From assembly GCF_902506345.1 (NCBI RefSeq), contig NZ_LR733413.1, positions 1,859,100-1,877,681 on the forward strand: a DNA stretch of 18,582 bases. The letters are read 5' to 3'. A program made the position numbers and the translations under genes. Source of the stretch: Flavobacterium sp. 9R. Lineage in GTDB: Bacteria; Bacteroidota; Bacteroidia; Flavobacteriales; Flavobacteriaceae. Position 1 is the first letter of the stretch. Each line of letters opens with the position of its first letter. The notes beneath the pieces were generated by a model. That model was not told the DNA's origin, ran no database searches, and saw nothing but the letters and a program-made list of their open reading frames with translations. Positions 12,909-18,582 of this stretch are shown piece after piece.

Positions 12909-13862
12909 GAAAACCTATTGGCATTAGCCAAAAAAACAATACTCTCAGAAAGTGAATCTATTGCCAAATTAACCACTTTTTTGGATGATCAGTTCCTATC
13001 AACCACCCACAAAATATTTCATTCTAAAGGCCGCGTTGTCATTACCGGAATTGGAAAAAGTGCCATAATTGCTCAAAAAATTGTAGCCTCATTAAATTCT
13101 ACCGGAACACCTGCTTTATTCTTACATGCCTCCGAAGCTATTCACGGTGACCTTGGTATGATACAAGATGAAGATGTAATTATTTGTATTTCTAAAAGTG
13201 GAAACAGTCCTGAAATTAAAGTATTGGTTCCATTGTTAAAACGTTTTGGAAACACCTTAATAGGTATGACAGGCAATATGACTTCTTTTTTAGCAAAAGG
13301 CTCTCATTTTGTCCTAAACACCACTGTTGATGCTGAATCTTGCCCTATGAATTTGGCACCTACCAATAGTACAACTGCCCAATTAGTAATGGGTGATGCG
13401 CTTACAGTATGTTTGATGGAAATGAGAGGCTTTCAAGCAGAAGATTTCGCCAAATACCATCCAGGTGGAGCACTTGGAAAAAAACTTTTATTAAAAGTAA
13501 AAGACTTGATTGAACATTCGTTAAAACCAATTGTTACCTCCGATACCTCAATAAAAAAAGCGATTTTTGAGATTTCAGAAAAAAGATTAGGAGTAACCGC
13601 TGTTGTAGATGAGAAAAATGTAGTTGGTATTATTACCGATGGAGATATTCGAAGAATGCTCAACGACCGCGATAGTATCGCTGGTTTAACCGCTAAAGAT
13701 ATTATGACTAAAAACCCTAAACAAATCCATTCAGAAGCTATGGCTATTGATGCTTTTAACCTTATGGAAGATTTCTCAATTACCCAATTAATTGTCATTG
13801 ACAACGGAGAATACAAAGGGATTTTACACATACACGACATTTTAAAAGAAGGAATTGTATAA
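12897..13862 (+). CDS. kdsD: arabinose-5-phosphate isomerase, KpsF/GutQ family
   Basis: Interconverts ribulose 5-phosphate and arabinose 5-phosphate, the first step to Kdo of lipopolysaccharide. The 321-residue product has an SIS sugar-isomerase domain (about 40-175) with GIGKSAIIAQKIVASLNSTG, HASEAIHGDLG, ICISKSGNSPE and a conserved NSTT, then YHPGGALGK (187-195) and two CBS domains (about 203-258 and 268-321). Length is as in E. coli KdsD. The first codon is TTG: there is no ATG in frame from 12840 to the SIS domain, and the alignment start is right, so I accept TTG. The stop TAA overlaps the tatC ATG (TAATG), indicating translational coupling. Confidence 0.92.
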   Translation: MISNENLLALAKKTILSESESIAKLTTFLDDQFLSTTHKIFHSKGRVVITGIGKSAIIAQKIVASLNSTGTPALFLHASEAIHGDLGMIQDEDVIICISKSGNSPEIKVLVPLLKRFGNTLIGMTGNMTSFLAKGSHFVLNTTVDAESCPMNLAPTNSTTAQLVMGDALTVCLMEMRGFQAEDFAKYHPGGALGKKLLLKVKDLIEHSLKPIVTSDTSIKKAIFEISEKRLGVTAVVDEKNVVGIITDGDIRRMLNDRDSIAGLTAKDIMTKNPKQIHSEAMAIDAFNLMEDFSITQLIVIDNGEYKGILHIHDILKEGIV

Positions 13863-14677
13863 TGGCAAAGAAAAACCTTAACGAAATGTCTTTTTTAGAC
13901 CATCTTGAAGAATTAAGATGGGTTTTAGTAAGAAGTACAACTGCTATTTTGATTATGGCCTTTGTAACTTACTTCATTAGCGATTTCTTGTTCAACGATA
14001 TTATTTTTGGACCAACACGCCCCAGCTTTTTCACTTACCGTTTTTTTTGTGAGCTCTCACATCAGTTGGGTTTTGTTGACAGTATTTGCATTACAGAACT
14101 TCCTTTTATCATTCAAAATACCCAAATGGAAGGACAGGTAAATATGTTTGTTTGGATGTGTTTATTAGCTGGTTTCATTTTGAGTTTTCCCTATATTTTA
14201 TTTGAAATATGGAAATTCATAAGTCCTGCACTCTATGAAAAAGAGAAAAAAGGAGCTAAATTTTTCATTGGAGTTTCTTCTATTCTTTTCTTTCTAGGGG
14301 TACTTTTTGGCTACTTTGTTATTATACCAATGTCGGTAAATTTCGTAGCCACTTTTACAGTATCAGATGTAGTAAAAAACCAATTTACTTTAGAGTCCTA
14401 CATTGGTTTAGTAAAAACCTCTGTATTGGCTGGAGGCCTCTTTTTTGAACTCCCAATAGTTATCTATTTTCTTACCAAACTAGGCTTGGTTACTCCCGAA
14501 TTTTTAAGAAAATATTGGAAATATGCGGTAATTATCATCTTAATTGTTGCAGCAATAGTGACCCCTCCGGATGTAGTGAGTCAAACTATCGTGGCTGTAC
14601 CGATGCTATTGATTTATGAAGTAAGTATATTAATTTCAAAACTTGTTGTTCGCAACCAAAAGAAACAAAATGGCTGA
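13862..14677 (+). CDS. tatC: Sec-independent translocase subunit TatC
   Basis: Inner-membrane receptor of the twin-arginine pathway for folded proteins. The 271-residue product has the N-terminal signature FLDHLEELR (11-19) and six predicted membrane segments, including LVRSTTAILIMAFVTYFISD, the WMCLLAGFILSFPYILFEIW hairpin with FPYILFEIWKFISPAL, and ITPPD-type VTPPDVVSQ near the last pair. A larger periplasmic loop (about 50-90, with two cysteines) than in E. coli is typical of Bacteroidota. It starts on the kdsD stop codon, and its own end overlaps the next gene by 8 bp. No tatA is in the window. Confidence 0.96.
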   Translation: MAKKNLNEMSFLDHLEELRWVLVRSTTAILIMAFVTYFISDFLFNDIIFGPTRPSFFTYRFFCELSHQLGFVDSICITELPFIIQNTQMEGQVNMFVWMCLLAGFILSFPYILFEIWKFISPALYEKEKKGAKFFIGVSSILFFLGVLFGYFVIIPMSVNFVATFTVSDVVKNQFTLESYIGLVKTSVLAGGLFFELPIVIYFLTKLGLVTPEFLRKYWKYAVIIILIVAAIVTPPDVVSQTIVAVPMLLIYEVSILISKLVVRNQKKQNG

Positions 14678-15017
14678 TTTAATTCAAGAATTCAACGACT
14701 ACCGTTCTAAAATGAACGAAAAATTATTAGCAGATAATAATAAAATTGTAAAACGCATTTTCAATTTAGACACAAATGCCTATGCTGCTGGCGCTTTGGA
14801 TGTAAAAACAAAAGAGCTATTAGGATTGGTTGCTTCGGCCGTATTACGATGCGACGACTGTATCAAATATCATTTAGAAACTAGCTATAAAGAAGGCGTT
14901 ACACGTGAAGAAATGATGGAAGCTATGGGAATCGCTACTTTGGTAGGAGGAACAATAGTAGTCCCTCATTTACGAAGAGCCTACGAATTTTGGGAAGCTT
15001 TGGAAGAGCAAGAATAG
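14670..15017 (+). CDS. AhpD-like carboxymuconolactone decarboxylase-family protein
   Basis: A 115-residue all-helical protein of the CMD/AhpD family. The redox motif RCDDCIKYH (Cys61, Cys64, His68) matches the CxxC-x3-H active site of AhpD-like disulfide reductases and peroxidases, rather than the decarboxylase itself. The helix KELLGLVASAVLRCDDC and the following GVTREEMMEAMGIATLVGG are family hallmarks. An upstream TTG at 14643 would add 9 residues inside tatC; the ATG at 14670 fits the family and gives the usual 8-bp overlap with the tatC stop. Its partner and substrate are unknown. Its place between tatC and lptB suggests cotranscription, not a known shared pathway. Confidence 0.9.
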   Translation: MADLIQEFNDYRSKMNEKLLADNNKIVKRIFNLDTNAYAAGALDVKTKELLGLVASAVLRCDDCIKYHLETSYKEGVTREEMMEAMGIATLVGGTIVVPHLRRAYEFWEALEEQE

Positions 15018-15043
15018 ACTTGAAGTTATTGAGTTTCTAAGTT

Positions 15044-15063
15044 GCTTAGCAACTAAGCTTTTC
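15044..15063 (+). terminator. weak intra-operon hairpin before lptB
   Basis: GCTTAG (15044-15049) and CTAAGC (15053-15058) form a 6-bp stem with a 3-nt loop, followed by four T. It lies 27 nt after the AhpD-like stop and could partly terminate or attenuate the upstream transcript. Confidence 0.35.
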
Positions 15064-15094
15064 TATGACGTAACCTTTTCCACTTATTAATCAG

Positions 15095-15112
15095 TAAAAT
15101 CTAAGGATTTTA
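15095..15112 (+). repeat. hairpin just upstream of lptB
   Basis: TAAAATC (15095-15101) and GATTTTA (15106-15112) form a 7-bp stem with a 4-nt loop, 14 nt before the lptB ATG. It may shape translation initiation or mRNA 5' ends; chance is possible in AT-rich DNA. Confidence 0.35.
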
Positions 15113-15126
15113 GCAATTCAAACACC

Positions 15127-15885
15127 ATGAAATTAAGAGCAGAAAACCTCATAAAAACGTATAAAGGCCGTAGTGTTGTAAAGGGTATTTCTTTGGAAGT
15201 AAACCAAGGACAGATTGTTGGTCTTTTGGGACCAAACGGTGCTGGTAAAACCACCTCTTTTTATATGATTGTAGGATTGGTAAAACCCAACTCGGGTCAT
15301 ATTTATTTGGATGATTTGGATATTACCGAATATCCGATGTACAAACGTGCTCAACAGGGAGTGGGCTATTTGGCACAAGAAGCTTCTGTGTTTAGAAAAT
15401 TAAGTATCGAGGATAATATTCTTAGTGTTTTGCAATTGACCAATCATACCAAAGAAGAGCAAATTGCCAAAATGGAAAACTTAATTGCCGAGTTTAGTTT
15501 GGAACACATTCGAACCAATAGAGGTGACTTGCTTTCGGGAGGTGAAAGAAGAAGAACTGAAATTGCTCGTTGTTTAGCCACCGACCCAAAATTCATCTTG
15601 TTGGACGAACCTTTTGCAGGAGTAGACCCAGTAGCGGTAGAAGATATTCAACGCATCGTGGCACAATTAAAAAATAAAAATATTGGTATTTTAATTACCG
15701 ACCATAACGTACAGGAAACTTTAGCCATTACCGACAAAACCTATTTGATGTTTGAAGGAGGAATCTTAAAGGCTGGAACGCCTGAAGAACTAGTAGAAGA
15801 TGAAATGGTTAGAAGAGTATACTTAGGACAAAATTTTGAATTGAGAAAGACTAAAATTGATTTTAACACTCCAAAAGTAGAATAA
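15127..15885 (+). CDS. lptB: LPS export ABC transporter ATPase LptB
   Basis: Cytosolic ATPase of the LptB2FG complex that extracts lipopolysaccharide from the inner membrane and drives it along the Lpt bridge. The 252-residue product contains Walker A GPNGAGKTTS (35-44), a Q loop in GVGYLAQEASVFRKLS (78-93), the ABC signature LLSGGERRRTEIARCLA (135-151), Walker B FILLDEP (156-162), AGVDP and the switch His193 (TDHNV). The order and the LSIEDN motif match LptB rather than other ABC ATPases. It ends the kdsD-tatC-AhpD-like-lptB unit; a 109-bp gap with two small hairpins precedes it, so an additional promoter is possible. Confidence 0.94.
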   Translation: MKLRAENLIKTYKGRSVVKGISLEVNQGQIVGLLGPNGAGKTTSFYMIVGLVKPNSGHIYLDDLDITEYPMYKRAQQGVGYLAQEASVFRKLSIEDNILSVLQLTNHTKEEQIAKMENLIAEFSLEHIRTNRGDLLSGGERRRTEIARCLATDPKFILLDEPFAGVDPVAVEDIQRIVAQLKNKNIGILITDHNVQETLAITDKTYLMFEGGILKAGTPEELVEDEMVRRVYLGQNFELRKTKIDFNTPKVE

Positions 15886-15961
15886 ATAAGAGATTATAAT
15901 AAGCCCATTTTTAAAAGACAATCAACTATTACTTTAAAAAAATTATAGCTTTCATTAAATA

Positions 15962-15998
15962 AAAACCCTTTCTGAATTCATTACTCAGAAAGGGTTTT
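15962..15998. terminator. bidirectional terminator lptB / T9SS protein
   Basis: A perfect 14-bp stem AAAACCCTTTCTGA/TCAGAAAGGGTTTT (15962-15975 with 15985-15998) with a 9-nt loop. Its A- and T-rich ends serve both the plus-strand lptB unit and the minus-strand surface-protein gene. Confidence 0.92.
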
Positions 15999-16030
15999 CT
16001 ATTGGAAAGAAATATTAGTAAACCTACTAT

Positions 16031-18582
16031 TTAAATCGAAAGGTACAAGAAACCTACTTTTTGTTTGGTCACTCCGCTTATTGGTTTTTTATACTTTATA
16101 ACATAATAATAAGTGCCTGAAGGAAGATAAGCATTCTTATCTATAGTTCCTTTACCTTCAGAAATCCCTCTAAATACGTTAGAATTATTATCGTAACCTT
16201 TTGTACTGTAAACCAGCTGTCCCCATCGGTTATAAATTTCAACTGTATTATCTGAATAATTATCTATTCGGTCAATAATGAATACATCATTTAATCCATC
16301 ATTATTAGGTGAAATTGCATTTCTAATGATAATATCACAGCCCACAGCACTATCATCAAAATCACAAGGATCTTTTAAAACAATAGTAATTGTAGCTGTT
16401 GCACAATTATTTGGATTACTTCTATCGCAAATTGAATAAATCAAATTGTATGTACCAATAGGGGAACCAGCAGGCACAACCACCCTTCCTTGACTATCTA
16501 AAGTTACTCCTTGTAATCCTCCATCATCAATAATAGAAACTACAACATCGCTAAGATTTACTGGTCCATTATTTTCTTTATCGTTAGTCAATACTCCTAG
16601 AACCTGATTTTTTGAAGCATCAAACGGTGTTGACGAATAATCGTCATCTACAGCATCAAGGACATAATCAACAACTGTAATTGACTTGGTAACAGTTGTA
16701 GTACATCCACTTCCATTAGTAACCGTATAACTCAAAACAACAACACCAGAAGAAAGAGCAGTAACTGAACCAGAGTTTGAAATAGTAGCAATAGAAGTTG
16801 CATTACTACTCCAAATTCCCCCCATTGTAGTACTACTTAACTGAGCGGTAGCACCATTATTTAACAAATCAGGACCAACAATTACATCAACAATTGGCAA
16901 AGGATTGGCAGTTACAACTACTCCAATACTACTAAGACCTGAGCACCCATTTTGAGTAGCAATCACTGTATATATTCCAGTATCAGTTGCCGTATAACTG
17001 CTGGAAGTTGCTCCAGATATCATAATGCCATCTTTATACCATTGATTACCTATTGTAGCGCTACTATTCAACACCACAGATCCTGGTGAACAGAAACTCG
17101 TAGTACTGGAAGCGTTAATAGTGGGTTGAATTGGTTGGGCGGTTACGTTTATAGCTTTAGTCACTGTTGTTATACAACCACTGCTATTGGTCACGCTGTA
17201 AGTAATAGTTGCCGTACCTGCACTTACACCTGTTAACAATCCTGAACTATCAATACTTGCAATACCGGTATTACTACTATTCCAAACACCTCCAGAGGTA
17301 GTGCTAGATAAAATAAGTGTTGAATTAGCACAAACCGTGTCGGCTCCAACTATAGGATTTACTATTGGAACCGCATTTACACTTACATTAATAGCATTAC
17401 TCACTATACTTGAACAACCATTTCTTGTCACTACTAGGGTATAAGAACCTGATCCCGTAGCGTTATATACACTAGAAGTTGCTCCTGAAATAGCAGCACC
17501 ATCCTTGAACCATTGATTTCCTGTACTAGCACTACTATTTAGAATCAAAGAATCTGGTACACAAACACTTGTCGTACCTGAAACGCTAATAGTAGGCTGT
17601 ATCGGTTGCGCCGTTACAGTTACTGTTTTAGTCACACTAGTTACGCAACCACTAGTATTGGTCGCACTATAACTAATGGTTACCGTGCCTGCGCTTACAC
17701 CTCTTACCACACCTAAAACGTCAATAGTAGCGATACCTGTATTGCTGCTAGTCCATACTCCGCCAGAGGTCGTATTGGATAAGGTGATACTTGAATTGGC
17801 ACAAACACTATTGAATCCTGTTATAGAGTCAACTATTCGGTTAGGGTTAATGGTAACTAACACTGCATTACTAAAACCACTAACACAACCTAAAGGATTG
17901 AGAGTTTCTACTGTATATGAACCCGTCTCTGTAGCGGTATAATCACTTCCTGTTACACCAGGTATTTCCATACCATTTTTAAACCACTTATTGCTAGTTA
18001 ATGAAGAAGTATGTAGACGGACACTTCCTCCCTCACAAATAATTGTGTTACCTGTAGCAATCAACGTTGGAGCACTTTCGGTGGCGTTAGCCGTTACCGA
18101 TACTTGATTACTCTCTTGGCTCAAACATCCATTTTGTGTAGCAACTACGGTATATATTCCTGTGCTAGTTGCCGTATAACTATTAGAAACTGCACCTGGT
18201 AGGGCAACACCATCTTTATACCATTGGTTACCCGTAGTGGCACTACTGCTTAACACCACAGAGCCTGGGGAACAGAAACTTGTGCTGCTCGATGCAGTGA
18301 TAGTAGGTTTGGTAGGTTGAGCGATGATGGTAAGGGGTTTGCTAACGCTCGTTATACATCCACTGCTATTGGTCACGCTATAGGTAATGGTTACACTACC
18401 TGCGCTTACTCCGGTTACCGTGCCCGAACCATCGATACTTGCTATACCGCTGTTGCTACTAGTCCAAACTCCGCCTGGGCTAGCGTTGGATAAGGTTGTG
18501 GTGGAACTCACACAAACCGTAGCTGCTCCAATGATTGGTGTAACTGTTGGGATGGCATTGGCACTAACCACTATTGCGTTAC
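16031..18582 (-). CDS. repetitive T9SS type B sorting-domain protein (partial)
   Basis: The frame is open to the right edge, so the N-terminus, signal peptide and any further repeats are missing; the visible part is 849 full codons. It is a secreted, probably surface-displayed or cell-wall-like adhesin. Eight Ig-like repeats of about 78 residues alternate in two types: A (BIG2-like, GGVWTSSNTGIASID..GVSAG..TITYSVTNSSGC) and B (NQWYKDG..SYTATDTGIYTV). In transcription order they run A-B-B'-A-B-A-B-A. A cadherin-like or Ig-like domain follows (about residues 637-735 of the visible part). The C-terminal 100 residues carry AISPNNDGLNDVF, VEIYNRWGQLVY, LPSGTYYYVIKYK and end GFLYLSI, the T9SS type B (gliding-associated) sorting domain. 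Confidence 0.92.
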   Translation of the reverse strand, partial: NAIVVSANAIPTVTPIIGAATVCVSSTTTLSNASPGGVWTSSNSGIASIDGSGTVTGVSAGSVTITYSVTNSSGCITSVSKPLTIIAQPTKPTITASSSTSFCSPGSVVLSSSATTGNQWYKDGVALPGAVSNSYTATSTGIYTVVATQNGCLSQESNQVSVTANATESAPTLIATGNTIICEGGSVRLHTSSLTSNKWFKNGMEIPGVTGSDYTATETGSYTVETLNPLGCVSGFSNAVLVTINPNRIVDSITGFNSVCANSSITLSNTTSGGVWTSSNTGIATIDVLGVVRGVSAGTVTISYSATNTSGCVTSVTKTVTVTAQPIQPTISVSGTTSVCVPDSLILNSSASTGNQWFKDGAAISGATSSVYNATGSGSYTLVVTRNGCSSIVSNAINVSVNAVPIVNPIVGADTVCANSTLILSSTTSGGVWNSSNTGIASIDSSGLLTGVSAGTATITYSVTNSSGCITTVTKAINVTAQPIQPTINASSTTSFCSPGSVVLNSSATIGNQWYKDGIMISGATSSSYTATDTGIYTVIATQNGCSGLSSIGVVVTANPLPIVDVIVGPDLLNNGATAQLSSTTMGGIWSSNATSIATISNSGSVTALSSGVVVLSYTVTNGSGCTTTVTKSITVVDYVLDAVDDDYSSTPFDASKNQVLGVLTNDKENNGPVNLSDVVVSIIDDGGLQGVTLDSQGRVVVPAGSPIGTYNLIYSICDRSNPNNCATATITIVLKDPCDFDDSAVGCDIIIRNAISPNNDGLNDVFIIDRIDNYSDNTVEIYNRWGQLVYSTKGYDNNSNVFRGISEGKGTIDKNAYLPSGTYYYVIKYKKPISGVTKQKVGFLYLSI
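16664..16900 (-). repeat. A-type Ig repeat 4 (cysteine-poor)
   Basis: Last BIG2-like unit before the linker domain. It keeps GGIWSS..SIATIS..SGSVTALSSGV..LSYTVTNGSGC but has GPDLLNNGATAQ where the other A units have a cysteine, so the conserved pair is reduced to one Cys. Confidence 0.75.
16901..17134 (-). repeat. B-type Ig repeat 3
   Basis: Reads TTSFCSPGSVVLNSSATIGNQW and SSSYTATDTGIYTVIATQNGC with a conserved Cys at each end. At DNA level it shares CCATCTTTATACCATTG and neighbouring blocks with B repeat 1 (18083-18316), the closest pair of B units. Confidence 0.85.
17135..17371 (-). repeat. A-type Ig repeat 3
   Basis: BIG2-like unit GADTVCANSTLILSSTTSGG through TVTKAINVTAQ, with two conserved cysteines (VCAN and SSGC). 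It is close in sequence to A repeats 1 and 2. Confidence 0.85.
17372..17605 (-). repeat. B-type Ig repeat 2
   Basis: Reads TTSVCVPDSLILNSSASTGN, then QWFKDGAAISGATSSVYNAT and RNGC. It is the most diverged of the regular B units but keeps both cysteines. Confidence 0.85.
17606..17842 (-). repeat. A-type Ig repeat 2
   Basis: BIG2-like unit GFNSVCANSSITLSNTTSGG through TKTVTVTAQ, with both cysteines. It follows the odd B' unit and restores the A-B alternation. Confidence 0.85.
17843..18082 (-). repeat. B'-type Ig repeat, interrupts alternation
   Basis: An Ig unit related to B (NKWFKNGMEIPGVTGSDYTA, then TETGSYTVETLNPLGC) but 80 residues long and more diverged. It directly follows a B unit, breaking the A-B order. 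Cysteines at IICEGG and LGC are kept. Confidence 0.75.
18083..18316 (-). repeat. B-type Ig repeat 1
   Basis: Reads STSFCSPGSVVLSSSATTGN, QWYKDGVALPGAVSNSYTAT and ATQNGC. Very similar to B repeat 3 in protein and DNA, suggesting a fairly recent duplication of an A-B pair or gene conversion. Confidence 0.85.
18317..18582 (-). repeat. A-type Ig repeat 1 (runs off the window)
   Basis: BIG2-like unit GAATVCVSSTTTLSNASPGG through KPLTIIAQ. The residues before it (NAIVVSANA) look like the end of another B unit, so the array continues beyond the right edge. Confidence 0.8.

Noticed and set aside
14643..14669. Upstream TTG start for the AhpD-like gene
   Set aside because: The extra 9 residues come from tatC codons; the ATG at 14670 matches the family start and gives a normal short overlap.
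16031..18582. plus-strand frame at 17676-17942 inside the repeat gene
   Set aside because: Shadow of the repeat-coding strand; its composition follows the Ig-repeat codons in antisense.

Overview
The window is AT-rich DNA from a member of the Bacteroidota, most likely Flavobacterium or a close relative. Three things in the sequence point there. Promoters fit the flavobacterial pattern (TTG-type -33 element, 18-20 nt spacer, TAnnTTTG -7 box) rather than a sigma-70 -35/-10 pair. Start codons lack a Shine-Dalgarno sequence. The right edge holds a large surface protein ending in a type B sorting domain of the type IX secretion system (T9SS).

Layout. Positions 1-510 hold three consecutive leftward promoters and two hairpins, probably the leader of an rRNA operon beyond the left edge. 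Positions 510-1290 carry no convincing gene but contain an 11-bp tandem repeat, an inverted repeat, a possible interspersed repeat and a structured RNA-like element. Next come two identical tRNA-Thr(UGU) genes on the minus strand, a recent duplication in which each copy keeps its own promoter and terminator. Further minus-strand genes follow: a small helical protein, manA, bcp, queD and idi (the last four probably one operon starting at idi). A 428-bp divergent region leads to the plus strand: exported msrB and msrA, a terminator, then an exported M20 amidohydrolase with an NTF2-like partner. A second structured element lies between these and a minus-strand FAD-dependent dehydrogenase. A small conserved orphan (plus) and recQ (minus) converge on a 17-bp palindromic terminator. 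Divergent from recQ is kdsD-tatC-AhpD-like-lptB, which links Kdo synthesis, Tat export and LPS export. The window ends inside a minus-strand T9SS-exported protein made of alternating Ig-like repeats.

Most content is housekeeping: envelope biogenesis, oxidative repair and isoprenoid, pterin and mannose metabolism. I found no defence island, prophage, transposase or CRISPR array, and no clearly new multi-gene system. The best leads are a RecQ with none of the RQC zinc cysteines, the two structured intergenic elements, the stacked leftward promoters beside an 11-bp repeat array, the FAD-gene mRNA that should begin with a hairpin, and the repeat architecture of the surface protein. For four genes (manA, idi, the FAD dehydrogenase and the AhpD-like gene) the longest reading frame starts at a TTG that I reject in favour of a downstream ATG; kdsD has a TTG start with no ATG alternative.
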